Part shown: positions 9,486 to 19,554 of the stretch, piece after piece | Layout of the letters: each line of letters begins with the position of its first letter | Numbering within the stretch: the stretch's first letter is position 1 | NCBI GenBank assembly: GCA_030683005.1 | Contig: JAUXMY010000030.1 | Span: forward strand, 1 to 64,000 | Origin: Caulobacter sp. | GTDB lineage: Bacteria > Pseudomonadota > Alphaproteobacteria > Caulobacterales > Caulobacteraceae | Direction: 5' to 3' | Length of the DNA: 64,000 nucleotides | Translations under genes and position numbers: made by a program | Notes under the pieces: generated by a model | Told to the model about the DNA's origin: nothing | Databases searched by the model: none | The model's input: only the letters and a program-made list of their open reading frames with translations

Positions 9486-9917
9486 ATGGCCGACGAAACC
9501 GGGCGTAAGGACACGTCGGACACCGAGATCCTCGCCCATGCCTCCGACATTGTATCGGCCTATGTGAGTCGCAACGCGGTCGGGGCCACAGCGCTTCCGG
9601 ACCTGATCCGGATGGTCCACCAGTCGCTGAGCGGTCTGACCGACGCGCCGGCGCCGGCCCCGCGCGAAAAGCAGAAGCCGGCTGTGCCGATCTCCAGGTC
9701 GATCCAGCGGGACTACATCGTCTGTCTTGAGGACGGCGCGCACCTGAAGATGCTGAAGCGCTACCTGCGCTCGCGCTTCGGGCTCTCGCCCGAGGACTAT
9801 CGACGCAAATGGGGACTGCCGCCGGAATACCCGATGGTCGCGCCGGCCTACGCGGAGCGCAGGTCGGACTTCGCCAAACAGATCGGACTTGGAAAAGGCG
9901 TTCGGCGGCGGACGTAG
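9486..9917 (+). CDS. MucR/Ros-family transcriptional regulator
   Basis: The 143-residue protein has the MucR layout: an N-terminal oligomerisation region, then a DNA-binding core with YIVCLEDG, LKMLKRYLRSRFGLSPEDYR and KWGLPPEYPMVAP, and a basic tail. MucR proteins are nucleoid-associated silencers that bind AT-rich sites. Usual members carry a CX2DX9HX3H zinc site. Here Cys and Asp remain, but the two His positions are Tyr and Arg (KRYLRSR), so zinc binding looks lost or altered. A strong AGGAGA ribosome site precedes the ATG. It is divergent from glyA. Confidence 0.92.
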   Translation: MADETGRKDTSDTEILAHASDIVSAYVSRNAVGATALPDLIRMVHQSLSGLTDAPAPAPREKQKPAVPISRSIQRDYIVCLEDGAHLKMLKRYLRSRFGLSPEDYRRKWGLPPEYPMVAPAYAERRSDFAKQIGLGKGVRRRT

Positions 9918-9980
9918 CTCCGGTTGGGCAGGACGCTGTCTAGCCGATCTTGAGGTTTCGAGAAAGCTCTTCCCTCACGC

Positions 9981-10022
9981 CGTCATGGCCCGACTCGTTC
10001 GGGCCACCCATGCGTGGTGAGT
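9981..10022. repeat. Palindromic intergenic repeat, family A, left copy
   Basis: The sequence cgtcatggcccgactcgttc followed by gggccaccca is an imperfect palindrome. It recurs, inverted, at 10375-10412 and in two more copies at 34991-35033 and 35201-35235. It behaves like a REP-type element and lies between the mucR-like gene and the 10032-10406 gene. Confidence 0.8.
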
Positions 10023-10031
10023 CCAACGTGG

Positions 10032-10406
10032 CTAGGCCAGCAGTTGCTCGACGGCTCTGACACCAGCGGACGTGAGCGTGAGTGGCGCCGGACCACCGCC
10101 TTGAATCACGCGCTCCGGCAGTGCAGCCCAGCGATCTCCGGGCCTTCGGATCCAGTGCTCCTCGCCGCGATAATCGTGGCTCAGCTCAGCTACGATCTTC
10201 CCGTCACTGGCCACGTGGAACAGGTATCTGGAGAAGGGCTCGCTGCTCTCGCGACCAGCATGACTTACTGTGTATCCGCCCATGTCGAGCAGTGTAGCTG
10301 CGCTGAAGAACTCGGCAACTGGACCGACAACGGCGGCGGGCACGGGACCTCCACGCGCTTTTTGCTGATGCTCGCGTTCATGGGTGGCCCGAACAAGTCG
10401 GTCCAT
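10032..10406 (-). CDS. Small protein of unknown function
   Basis: The open frame encodes 124 residues. I do not recognise a family. The first 9-10 residues (MDRLVRATHE) are encoded by a family A repeat and look like a translated repeat, so a start further inside (for example the Met of MGGYTV near residue 42) is possible. The later part is ordinary globular sequence (YLFHVASDGKIVAELSHDYRG, then a Pro/Gly turn and a C-terminal helix), with no signal peptide or membrane segment. The gene lies between two inverted repeat copies and is followed at once by hemA on the same strand. It could be a real small gene or a decayed one. Confidence 0.5.
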   Translation of the reverse strand: MDRLVRATHEREHQQKARGGPVPAAVVGPVAEFFSAATLLDMGGYTVSHAGRESSEPFSRYLFHVASDGKIVAELSHDYRGEEHWIRRPGDRWAALPERVIQGGGPAPLTLTSAGVRAVEQLLA

Positions 10407-10412
10407 GACGCG
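10375..10412. repeat. Palindromic intergenic repeat, family A, right copy
   Basis: This copy is inverted relative to 9981-10022 and matches it over about 35 bases with few changes. It overlaps the 5' end and presumed start codon of the small gene at 10032-10406. Confidence 0.75.
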
Positions 10413-10423
10413 GATAGTAAGGC

Positions 10424-11653
10424 TTAAGCCGCCACGCCGCCGACACGGGCGATGTTGCAGTGGGCCCAGAGGTTCTCCATCGCCCTGACCAGATCGCGCA
10501 TCATCTCGTCGGTGTGGAAGGGCGTGGGCGTGAAGCGCAGCCGTTCGGTGCCGCGCGGCACGGTCGGGTAGTTGATCGGCTGGACATAGATGCCGTGGTC
10601 TTCGAGCAGCATGTCGGAGACCATCTTGCAGTGGACGGCGTCGCCGACCATCACCGGCACGATGTGGCTGACCGAGCTTTCCATCACGGGAAGACCGGCT
10701 TCCTTCATCATCCGCTTCAAGGTCGCGGCGCGCTCCTGGTGCGCCTGGCGAAGCTCGTCATGCGCCTTCAGGTACCGCACCGAGGCCAGGGCGCCGGCGG
10801 TCAGCGCCGGCGGCAGCGAGGTGGTGAAAATGAAGCCCGAGGCGTAGGAGCGGATCGCGTCGATGATCACGGCGTCGGCGGCGATGTAGCCGCCCATGAC
10901 ACCGAACGCCTTGCCCAGCGTGGCCTCGATGATGTCGATCTGGTCCATCATGCCGTCACGCTCGGCGACGCCGCCGCCGCGCGGACCGTACATGCCGATG
11001 GCGTGGACCTCGTCGATGTAGGTCATCGCCCCGTACTTCTTGGCCAGGGCGACGGTGCCGGGGATGTCGGAGATGTCGCCGTCCATCGAATAGACGCTCT
11101 CGAAGGCGATCAGCTTGGGCGCCGCCGGATCAGCCGCCGCCAGCAGCTGTTCGAGATGCGCCAGATCGTTGTGGCGGAAGATGTGTCGGGCGCCGCCGCC
11201 GTTGCGGATGCCGCTGATCATCGAGGCGTGGTTCAACTCGTCCGAGAAGATGATCAGGCCGGGCAGGATCTTGTAGAGCGTCGACAGCGTCGCCTCGTTG
11301 GAGACGTAGCCGGACGTGAACAGCAGCGCCGATTCCTTGCCGTGCAGGTCGGCGAGCTCGTGCTCCAGTTCGACGTGGAAATGGGTGGTGCCGGAAATGT
11401 TGCGCGTGCCGCCCGAGCCCGAGCCGGTGGCGTCGATCGCCGCATGCATCGCATCCAGCACGACCGGGTTCTGACCCTGACCCAGGTAGTCGTTGGAGCA
11501 CCAGACGACGATGTCGGCTTCGGACCCGTCTTCGCGGGTCCAGGTGGCGCGCGGGAAGGCTCCCCGATGACGCTTCAGGTCGGCGAAGACGCGATAGCGA
11601 CCTTCACTGCGCACCTGCTGCACGGCATTTTCAAACGCGGCTTTGTAGTCCAT
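10424..11653 (-). CDS. hemA: 5-aminolevulinate synthase
   Basis: The enzyme condenses glycine and succinyl-CoA to 5-aminolevulinate, the first step of haem synthesis by the C4 (Shemin) route typical of alphaproteobacteria. The 409-residue PLP enzyme shows [44 protein letters not shown], the His/Asp cofactor region '[12 protein letters not shown]' and the PLP-lysine motif [15 protein letters not shown] chose the ATG at 11653 ([11 protein letters not shown]), the family N-terminus. hemB, the next enzyme of the pathway, lies at 17.9 kb on the opposite strand. Confidence 0.97.
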   Translation of the reverse strand: MDYKAAFENAVQQVRSEGRYRVFADLKRHRGAFPRATWTREDGSEADIVVWCSNDYLGQGQNPVVLDAMHAAIDATGSGSGGTRNISGTTHFHVELEHELADLHGKESALLFTSGYVSNEATLSTLYKILPGLIIFSDELNHASMISGIRNGGGARHIFRHNDLAHLEQLLAAADPAAPKLIAFESVYSMDGDISDIPGTVALAKKYGAMTYIDEVHAIGMYGPRGGGVAERDGMMDQIDIIEATLGKAFGVMGGYIAADAVIIDAIRSYASGFIFTTSLPPALTAGALASVRYLKAHDELRQAHQERAATLKRMMKEAGLPVMESSVSHIVPVMVGDAVHCKMVSDMLLEDHGIYVQPINYPTVPRGTERLRFTPTPFHTDEMMRDLVRAMENLWAHCNIARVGGVAA

Positions 11654-11847
11654 CGACGATGCCCGGTCCCGCAACGGCGCAAGTCCGCCCGACCGGCTCC
11701 TTGGTTTTTTCTAGCGCGGCTTTTGGCGCCGCTGCACGCCCGAGTCCACTTACGGGAGTTTCATCTGGAAACCTAATACGTGAATCCACGGAGGTCTTGC
11801 GCGAACGGTTCTCAGATCAGCGGCCCGCTGACGCAGGTTCAAGTAGG

Positions 11848-12750
11848 TCAGCCGTCCAGCGAGGCGAGCTTTCCGCGGAACATCTGCAGCATGGCCGAAA
11901 AGTCCTTCTGACCGTAGCCGAGGCCGTCAAACAGCGCGTACAGGGCCTCGGCCTGGGCTCCCAGGGGCGTCGTCGCCCCGGACCGCGCCGCGGCCTCCTG
12001 CGCCAGTTTCAGGTCCTTGAGCATCAGGGCGGTCAGGAAGCCGCCCTCGTAGTTGCGGTTCGACGGCGCCGCCTCGACCGGTCCGGGCCAGGGGCTGTAG
12101 CTGGTCAGCGACCAGCACTGGCCGGAGGACTTCGAGGCGATCTCGAAGAATCGCTCAGGCTCAAGCCCCAGCTTTTCGGCCAGGGCGAAGGCTTCGCAGG
12201 TGCCGATCATCGAGATGCCGAGCAACATGTTGTTGCAGATCTTGGCCGCCTGGCCCGAGCCCAGCCCGCCGGCGTGAAAGACGGCCCGGGCCATCGGGGT
12301 CAAAGCGTCCTCGAAGGCGGCGTAGTCGTCAGCCTCGCAGCCAACCATGAAGGCCAGGGAGCCGGCCTCGGCCGCCATGACCCCGCCGCTGACCGGCGCG
12401 TCGGCGAAGCGCAGGCCCGCCGCCCTCGCCTGCTCGCCCACGGCCCGGGCGCTGTCGACGTCGATGGTCGAGCAGTCGATCAGCAGGGCCGATTTGGGCG
12501 CATGGGCCAGCACCTCATCGCCATAGACAGCGCGGACATGGGCTCCCGCCGGCAGCATGGTGATGACGATGTCCGCGTCCTTCACGGCTTCGGCGACCGA
12601 GGCAGCGGGACGGCAGCCGGCAGCGACGGCCTTGTCGAGCGCGGCTTGGGAGAGGTCGAAGGCATGGACCTGGCGGCCGGCCTTGGCCTGGTTGGCGGCC
12701 ATGCCGGCCCCCATGGCGCCGAGACCGATGAACGCGACTTGGGTTGTCAT
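11848..12750 (-). CDS. mmsB: 3-hydroxyisobutyrate dehydrogenase
   Basis: The enzyme oxidises 3-hydroxyisobutyrate to methylmalonate semialdehyde with NAD+ in valine degradation. The 300 residues show the Rossmann motif FIGLGAMGAGMA at 8-19, the substrate motif DAPVSGGVMAAEAG at 117-130 and catalytic Lys170 in GSGQAAKICNN. C-terminal family motifs include 'GLGYGQKDFSAMLQ'. Its neighbours upstream are 3-hydroxyisobutyryl-CoA hydrolase and an isobutyryl-CoA-type acyl-CoA dehydrogenase, which supports the valine role. It ends the cluster, about 195 bp before hemA. Confidence 0.94.
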   Translation of the reverse strand: MTTQVAFIGLGAMGAGMAANQAKAGRQVHAFDLSQAALDKAVAAGCRPAASVAEAVKDADIVITMLPAGAHVRAVYGDEVLAHAPKSALLIDCSTIDVDSARAVGEQARAAGLRFADAPVSGGVMAAEAGSLAFMVGCEADDYAAFEDALTPMARAVFHAGGLGSGQAAKICNNMLLGISMIGTCEAFALAEKLGLEPERFFEIASKSSGQCWSLTSYSPWPGPVEAAPSNRNYEGGFLTALMLKDLKLAQEAAARSGATTPLGAQAEALYALFDGLGYGQKDFSAMLQMFRGKLASLDG

Positions 12751-12756
12751 GGAGGG

Positions 12757-13512
12757 CTACTTCGGCTTGCGGAACTTGAGGACGAACTGGTCCGAGCGGC
12801 CCTTGATGGAGTCGTCGAACACGCTGGCGGTGCGCGGGTCGGAGGGATTGCGCAGGACGTCGCTTTCGGCCTCCAGCACGAAGCCGGCTGCGGCCAGCTC
12901 GGCCTTCACCATCGCGATGTCGATGCGGTGCAGCTTGCTGGAGTCCCGGTCGCCGGTTCCATCCGCCGCATGGTGGTCGATGACCAGCAGCACGCCGCCG
13001 GGCTTCAGCGCATCGAACACCTGCTTGTTGATCGCCGCGATCTGCTCGGGCGTCGCCATGCCCAGGTGCAGGTCGTGGTAGTTCTGGGCGGTCAGGATCA
13101 GATCCAGCGGCTCGGGGAAGGTGACCGTGCCCAGGGACTGCCGCACCGGAACGATGTTGGGCGCGAACTTGACCGTCTCATCCTGGCCGGCGGCGTAGCT
13201 GGCCTGGAAGGCGATGAATTCCGAGGCCTGGTAGGCGTAGACCTTGCCCGTCGGCCCGACCGCGCCCGACAGGATGCGGCTGAAGTAGCCGCCGCCCATC
13301 ATGAAGTCGGAGACCCTGTCGCCCGGTTGGACCCCGGCGAAGGCGAGGATCTCGGCCGGCTTGCGGCTGGCGTCGGCGACGCGCTGGGCCTCCGGACGCG
13401 CCGCGGCGGCCACGGCGGCGGCGATATTGGCCGGAATCTCGGCGGCGAAGGCGCCGGGGGCGAGGATCAGCGAGAGACCGCCGGCGAGGGCGGCGAGGCA
13501 GCGGCGGGTCAT
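12757..13512 (-). CDS. Exported class I methyltransferase-like protein (COG4798 type)
   Basis: The 251-residue product begins with a signal peptide (MTRRCLAALAGGLSLILAPGAFA, cleavage near 23-24), so it should act in the periplasm. The mature part resembles a SAM-dependent methyltransferase: 'PGDRVSDFMMGGGYFSRIL' in the motif I position, then 'GKVYAYQ', 'DLILTAQNYHDLH' and 'LKPGGVLLVIDHHA'. The SAM-binding glycine loop departs from the usual DLGxGxG, having DFMMGGGY. The ATG at 13512 overlaps the stop of the paralogous upstream gene. The substrate is unknown. Confidence 0.85.
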   Translation of the reverse strand: MTRRCLAALAGGLSLILAPGAFAAEIPANIAAAVAAAARPEAQRVADASRKPAEILAFAGVQPGDRVSDFMMGGGYFSRILSGAVGPTGKVYAYQASEFIAFQASYAAGQDETVKFAPNIVPVRQSLGTVTFPEPLDLILTAQNYHDLHLGMATPEQIAAINKQVFDALKPGGVLLVIDHHAADGTGDRDSSKLHRIDIAMVKAELAAAGFVLEAESDVLRNPSDPRTASVFDDSIKGRSDQFVLKFRKPK

Positions 13513-14315
13513 CGGCGAGCGCTCCCGGGTTTGCGGAACTTGAACGCGAACTGGTCGGTCTTGCCGCGGATGCCGGCATCGAAGACGTTGGCGGTCAGCG
13601 GGTCCCTTGGATTGCGCAGGATGCGGGTCTCGCCCTCGTAGATGAAGCCGGCGGCCTCGACCTCCCGGCGCACAACGGCCGGATCGATGCGGTGCAGGAC
13701 GTCCCACTGGGCCGGGCCCGTGCCCGCCTTGGCGGTATGGTCGATGACGATGTAGACGCCGCCGGGCTTGAGGGCGTTGAACGCCTGCCGGTTCACGACC
13801 GCCAGATCGACCGGGCCCATGAAGGGCAGATGCAGGTCGTGGTAGTTCTGGGCCGTGAAGATCATGTCGACCTTCTCGGGCGCGCCGAACTGCGGCATCC
13901 GGCGCAGGATCATCCGGGTGTTGGCGAACGGCGGCTTGTTCACAAAGGCGGCGACGGACGGCGGACGGCCCTTGGCCACGGCGGTCAGCTCATCGGGCAC
14001 ATAGGCGTAGACCCGCCCGTTCGGACCCACCGCCTTGGAAAAGATGCGGGTGAAGTAGCCCTGGCCCGGCACCAGATCGATGACCTTCATGCCCGGACGC
14101 ACGCCGGCCCAGGCGAGGATCTGGCCCGGCTTGCGGGCGGCGTCGCGGGCCTTGTCGGCGTCCGGACGCGCCGGATCGGTCAGAGCTGCCCCCAGGAAGC
14201 CCGGGATCGCGATCGGCGCATCAGCCGGAGGCGGCGGCGGGGGTGGCGGAACGGTTTCGCAGGCCGAGACGGCAAGGACGGCGGTCAGCGCCAACCAGCG
14301 GGCATGGGTCTTCAT
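13509..14315 (-). CDS. Methyltransferase-like lipoprotein, paralogue of its downstream neighbour
   Basis: The 268-residue product starts with a lipoprotein signal (lipobox AVSAC, Cys near residue 19), followed by a Pro-rich linker of eight prolines and then a class I methyltransferase-like domain. Visible motifs are KPGQILAWAGVRPGMKVIDL, 'VPGQGYFTRIFSKAVGPNGRVYAYVP', 'FTAQNYHDLH' and 'LKPGGVYIVIDHTAKAGTG'. It is clearly homologous to the 12757-13512 product (shared NYHDLH, LKPGGV and DQF.FKFRKP endings), so the two are a tandem duplication. They overlap by 4 bp and are probably co-translated. Function is not known. Confidence 0.85.
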   Translation of the reverse strand: MKTHARWLALTAVLAVSACETVPPPPPPPPADAPIAIPGFLGAALTDPARPDADKARDAARKPGQILAWAGVRPGMKVIDLVPGQGYFTRIFSKAVGPNGRVYAYVPDELTAVAKGRPPSVAAFVNKPPFANTRMILRRMPQFGAPEKVDMIFTAQNYHDLHLPFMGPVDLAVVNRQAFNALKPGGVYIVIDHTAKAGTGPAQWDVLHRIDPAVVRREVEAAGFIYEGETRILRNPRDPLTANVFDAGIRGKTDQFAFKFRKPGSARR

Positions 14316-14376
14316 TCTGGCAGTTCTCTTCCCTGGTGTTCCCCGACCCGGCTCTGTTCTTATGCCGGAAGTCGTC

Positions 14377-15435
14377 TCAAGTCAGCGGCGTCCATTCCTG
14401 ATCGGCCGGAAGGGGCGCGAAGATGTCGTCCAGCACCGCCTCCTGAACCTCCGCCACCGTCGGCGGCGACCAGCGCGGCGCGTTGTCCTTGTCGATAATG
14501 ACCGCGCGGACGCCTTCAAGGAAGTCGTGCATCGCCACAACGCGGGCGCCGATCCGGTATTCCATGACCATGTTGTCGGTGAAGTCGGTCAGCAGCGCCC
14601 CGTGGGCCAGCTGGCGGAAGGCGACCCGCAGGGTTTGCGGCGACTTGGTCGCCAGGGTCGCCAGCTGGGCCGTGGCCCACTCGCCGCCATCGACGGTGAG
14701 GCGTTCAAGGATCGTCTCGACGCTGTCGCCGTCGAACAGCCGGTCGATGTCGGCCTGATGCGCGGCCAGCGGCGGATGGCCGGCGTCCTCGACGCAGGTG
14801 GCCAGGGCTCCCGCCAGGGCGTCAGGGTGTTCCAGCAGCGCCGCCTTGAAGGCCTCGACCTTCGCGGCGGGCATGAAGTGGCTGGCGATGCCCAGCGCGC
14901 AGCAATCCGGCGCCTTGATCCGCGCGCCGGTCAGGGCCAGCCACAGCCCCGCCTTCCCCGGCAGGCGTGGCAGGAACCAGCCGCCGCCGACGTCGGGAAA
15001 CAGGCCGATGCCGGTCTCGGGCATGGCGAAGGTGGTCCGCTCGGTGGCGATCCGCACGCTGGCCGGCATGGAGAGCCCCACGCCGCCGCCCATGGTCACC
15101 CCGTCCATCACCGCGATCACCGGCTTGGGATAGACGAACAGCAGGTGGTTGAGCCGGTACTCGGTGTGGAAGAACAGCCGCGCCGCCTTGCCGTCCCCCG
15201 CCCCGCTCTCGGCCAGCATCCGGATGTCGCCGCCGGCGCAGAAGCCGCGCTCGCCGCTGTGGTCGATCAGGATGCAGCGGACGGCGTCGTCGGACTTCCA
15301 CGCCTGCAGCGCCTCGATCATCGCCTCGCACATGCCCAGCGTCAGGGCGTGAAGGGCCCTGGGCCGGTTCAGCGTGATGCGGCCGACGCCGGATTCGATG
15401 CGGCAGAGGACTTCGGGGGCTTCGGCATTTGTCAT
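14377..15435 (-). CDS. 3-hydroxyisobutyryl-CoA hydrolase (enoyl-CoA hydratase/isomerase fold)
   Basis: The product is predicted to release 3-hydroxyisobutyrate from its CoA ester in valine degradation. The 352-residue crotonase-fold protein shows ITLNRPRALHALTLGM near residues 20-35, the oxyanion-hole segment 'GERGFCAGGDIRML', 'KPVIAVMDGVTMGGGVGLS' and the hydrolase-type 'AMPETGIGLFPDVGGG'. A long C-terminal region ends with 'EYRIGARVV...DFLEGVRAVIIDKDNAPRW', which is typical of HIBCH rather than simple hydratases. It is 6 bp downstream of vapC and in the same cluster as the acyl-CoA dehydrogenase and mmsB. Confidence 0.93.
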   Translation of the reverse strand: MTNAEAPEVLCRIESGVGRITLNRPRALHALTLGMCEAMIEALQAWKSDDAVRCILIDHSGERGFCAGGDIRMLAESGAGDGKAARLFFHTEYRLNHLLFVYPKPVIAVMDGVTMGGGVGLSMPASVRIATERTTFAMPETGIGLFPDVGGGWFLPRLPGKAGLWLALTGARIKAPDCCALGIASHFMPAAKVEAFKAALLEHPDALAGALATCVEDAGHPPLAAHQADIDRLFDGDSVETILERLTVDGGEWATAQLATLATKSPQTLRVAFRQLAHGALLTDFTDNMVMEYRIGARVVAMHDFLEGVRAVIIDKDNAPRWSPPTVAEVQEAVLDDIFAPLPADQEWTPLT

Positions 15436-15441
15436 GGTGCG

Positions 15442-15864
15442 TCAGTCTCTCAGATCGACCGTGGCGAGACCACGACGCACCGCCGCCGCGAGCATGGGTC
15501 CGTCACGACTCGCCAGTCTGGCTCCGGACTCCAGCGCCGCGTCGAGATAGAGCGCGTCGTATAGCGACAGACCTTCCCGCCGCGCCAGAGCCAGCACGTC
15601 GTCGTGACGCACCCTGTCGAGCAAAGGTCCGACCGTGATCGCAAGCTTGGCCACGAAGTCGAGCGCGGCGGCGACCTCCGCAGGGCTGAGGCCGCCTCGA
15701 CGCTCTGCGCGCAAAAGCAGGCTGCGGCATTCGGCCGGAAAGATGTACGGCGCCACAAACCGGGTGTCGGCCACTTGCGTCCTGAGCGCATCGCTCGACG
15801 TCGTCCCCTGCGATGGCACCAGCCAGGCAGCGATCACGGATGCGTCGAGGACTGTCGCCGTCAC
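15442..15864 (-). CDS. vapC: PIN-domain toxin, VapC family
   Basis: VapC toxins are Mg2+-dependent ribonucleases that block translation when freed from their antitoxin. The 140-residue product has the PIN core: Asp7 in VLDASVIAAWL, Glu45 in PAECRSLLLRAE, Asp103 in LSLYDALYLDAAL and Asp121 in ARLASRDGPM. All the usual acidic residues are present, so it looks active. It overlaps its antitoxin gene by 4 bp. The pair sits between two valine-degradation genes on the same strand, so read-through from the metabolic operon is possible. Confidence 0.93.
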   Translation of the reverse strand: MTATVLDASVIAAWLVPSQGTTSSDALRTQVADTRFVAPYIFPAECRSLLLRAERRGGLSPAEVAAALDFVAKLAITVGPLLDRVRHDDVLALARREGLSLYDALYLDAALESGARLASRDGPMLAAAVRRGLATVDLRD

Positions 15865-16115
15865 TCCCGTCCGTCCTCGACCGCCTCTTTCCAGTCGAAC
15901 TCGAACTTCGCGCCAAGGCGGTCTTCAACACCGCTCTGAAACGCCCGCATCTGTTCGGCCAGATCCGCCGGAGCGCGACGGGTCGTGGGGGGGGCGCTCA
16001 ACTGCGCCACGGGTTTGCCATGGCGGGTGATCAGCACGGGTTCGCCCGTCTGCTGCACCTCGTCCAGCAGGGCGGACAGATTGGTTTTCGCCTCGAGGAC
16101 GCCGACTTCGCGCAT
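15861..16115 (-). CDS. Phd/YefM-type antitoxin
   Basis: The 84-residue protein starts MREVGVLEAKTNLSALLDEVQ and continues GEPVLITRHGKPVAQL, the Phd/YefM DNA-binding and dimerisation fold. Its C-terminus is charged (KFEFDWKEAVEDGRE), as expected for a toxin-neutralising tail. I chose the ATG at 16115; a 14-residue longer version would run through the operator. Such antitoxins repress their own promoter, and a perfect inverted repeat lies just upstream at 16129-16149. Confidence 0.92.
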   Translation of the reverse strand: MREVGVLEAKTNLSALLDEVQQTGEPVLITRHGKPVAQLSAPPTTRRAPADLAEQMRAFQSGVEDRLGAKFEFDWKEAVEDGRE

Positions 16116-16128
16116 GGAAGGCCGCCTG

Positions 16129-16149
16129 TTCTGACCAGTCTGGTCAGAA
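16129..16149. promoter_or_regulatory. Probable operator of the phd-vapC pair
   Basis: A perfect inverted repeat, ttctgaccag T ctggtcagaa, has two 10-bp arms and a 1-base centre. It is 13 bp upstream of the antitoxin start, within the 45-bp gap after the acyl-CoA dehydrogenase. The position and symmetry fit autoregulation by the antitoxin-toxin complex; binding itself is inference. Confidence 0.7.
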
Positions 16150-16160
16150 TAGCACATCCG

Positions 16161-17300
16161 TCACTGCCTGAACATCTCCCGGCTGATGATCACCCGCATG
16201 ATCTCGTTGGTGCCCTCGAGGATCTGGTGGACGCGCAGGTCCCGCACGATCCGCTCCAGCGGGTAATCCTGCAGATAGCCGTAGCCGCCGTGCAGCTGCA
16301 GCGCGTCGTTGGCGACGCTGAAGCCGGCGTCGGTGGCGAACCGCTTGGCCATGGCGCAGAGCTTGGTCGCCTGCGGGTCGCGCTTGTCCAGCGCATCGGC
16401 GGCGCGGCGGACCATCAGGCGGGCGGCCTCCAGCTCGGTGGCCATGTCGGCCAGCTTGAACTGCAGGGCCTGGAAGTCCTTCAGCGGTTTGCCGAACTGG
16501 TTGCGGGTTTCCATGTAGGCCTTGGCGGTATCGAGCGCGAAGGCGGCGCCGCCCAGCGAGCAGCTGGCGATGTTCAGCCGGCCGCCGTCCAGGCCCATCA
16601 TGGCGAAGCGGAAGCCCTCACCCTCCTGGCCGACGCGGTTACTCTCGTGGACCCGGACGTTGTCGAAGTTGACCTGCGCGGTCGGCTGGGCGTTCCAGCC
16701 CATCTTGCGCTCGTTGGCGCCGAAGGAGAGGCCCTCCTGCCCCTTCTCGACCACGAAGGTCGAGACGCCCTTGGCGCCGTCGACGCCCGTGCGCGCCATG
16801 ACGACATAGACGTCCGAGACGCCCGCCCCGCTGATGAAGGCCTTGGAGCCGTTGAGGACGTAGTGGTCGCCGTCCTTCTTCGCCGTGGTGCGCATGCTGG
16901 CGGCGTCGGAGCCAGACCCCGGCTCGGTCAGGCAGTAGCTGGCGATCAGCTCCATCGTCGTCAGGCGCGGCAGATAGCGGGCGCGCAGGTCCTCCGACGC
17001 GAAACGGTCGATCATCCAGGAGGCCATGTTGTGGATGGTCAGGTAGGCCGCCGTCGGCACGTCGCCGTAGCTGAGCGCCTCGAAGATGATCGAGGCGTCG
17101 AGCCGCGACAGGGCCGAGCCGCCGACGTCGTCCTGCACATAGATGCCCGCGAAGCCGAGCCCGGCGGCGGCGCGCATGACGTCGACCGGAAAGTGCCGTT
17201 CCTCGTCCCACTTCGCCGAATGCGGGGCGAGTTCGTCCCGCGCGAAGGCCTGGGCCATCTCCTGGATGGCGCGCTGATCGTCGGTGAGCGAGAAATCCAT
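16161..17300 (-). CDS. Acyl-CoA dehydrogenase, probably isobutyryl-CoA dehydrogenase
   Basis: This FAD enzyme introduces an alpha-beta double bond into short branched acyl-CoA and passes electrons to ETF. The 379-residue product shows MDFSLTDDQRAIQEMAQAFA, 'YCLTEPGSGSDAASMRT', 'GGRLNIASCSLGGA' and 'LQLHGGYGYLQDYPLERI'. The catalytic-base region is ILEGTNEIMR near the C-terminus. The isobutyryl preference is inferred from the downstream 3-hydroxyisobutyryl-CoA hydrolase and 3-hydroxyisobutyrate dehydrogenase. I chose the ATG at 17300, the start of the family domain. It appears to lead the valine cluster. Confidence 0.93.
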   Translation of the reverse strand: MDFSLTDDQRAIQEMAQAFARDELAPHSAKWDEERHFPVDVMRAAAGLGFAGIYVQDDVGGSALSRLDASIIFEALSYGDVPTAAYLTIHNMASWMIDRFASEDLRARYLPRLTTMELIASYCLTEPGSGSDAASMRTTAKKDGDHYVLNGSKAFISGAGVSDVYVVMARTGVDGAKGVSTFVVEKGQEGLSFGANERKMGWNAQPTAQVNFDNVRVHESNRVGQEGEGFRFAMMGLDGGRLNIASCSLGGAAFALDTAKAYMETRNQFGKPLKDFQALQFKLADMATELEAARLMVRRAADALDKRDPQATKLCAMAKRFATDAGFSVANDALQLHGGYGYLQDYPLERIVRDLRVHQILEGTNEIMRVIISREMFRQ

Positions 17301-17406
17301 GCGCGGTTCGCCTCCACTGCGGCAAGGGTCTGCCCAAGCCCGTTCATTGCGGTTGATGACCTGACGCTGGCGGCGCACCCTGTCAACGACCGCGAACCGC
17401 CAAAGG

Positions 17407-19487
<2,081 letters not shown>

Positions 19488-19492
<5 letters not shown>

Positions 19493-19508
19493 TTTTGTCG
19501 GTAATGTC
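19488..19508. promoter_or_regulatory. Candidate TetR-type operator
   Basis: An inverted repeat gacatt...aatgtc (6-bp arms, 9-base spacer) lies in the divergent gap and overlaps the first codons of the tetR-like gene. Short TetR operators often have this geometry. It is a visual call with a meaningful chance of being coincidental. Confidence 0.4.
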
Positions 19509-19554
19509 GATCTGGATGCATACGCCTTCCTAGCCCTCCCTCCCCGAGGACGCC

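Noticed and set aside
11708-11715. GCTAGAAA on the minus strand upstream of hemA as a Caulobacter-type -10 element
   Set aside because: No matching -35 box was found at suitable spacing, so the promoter cannot be supported.
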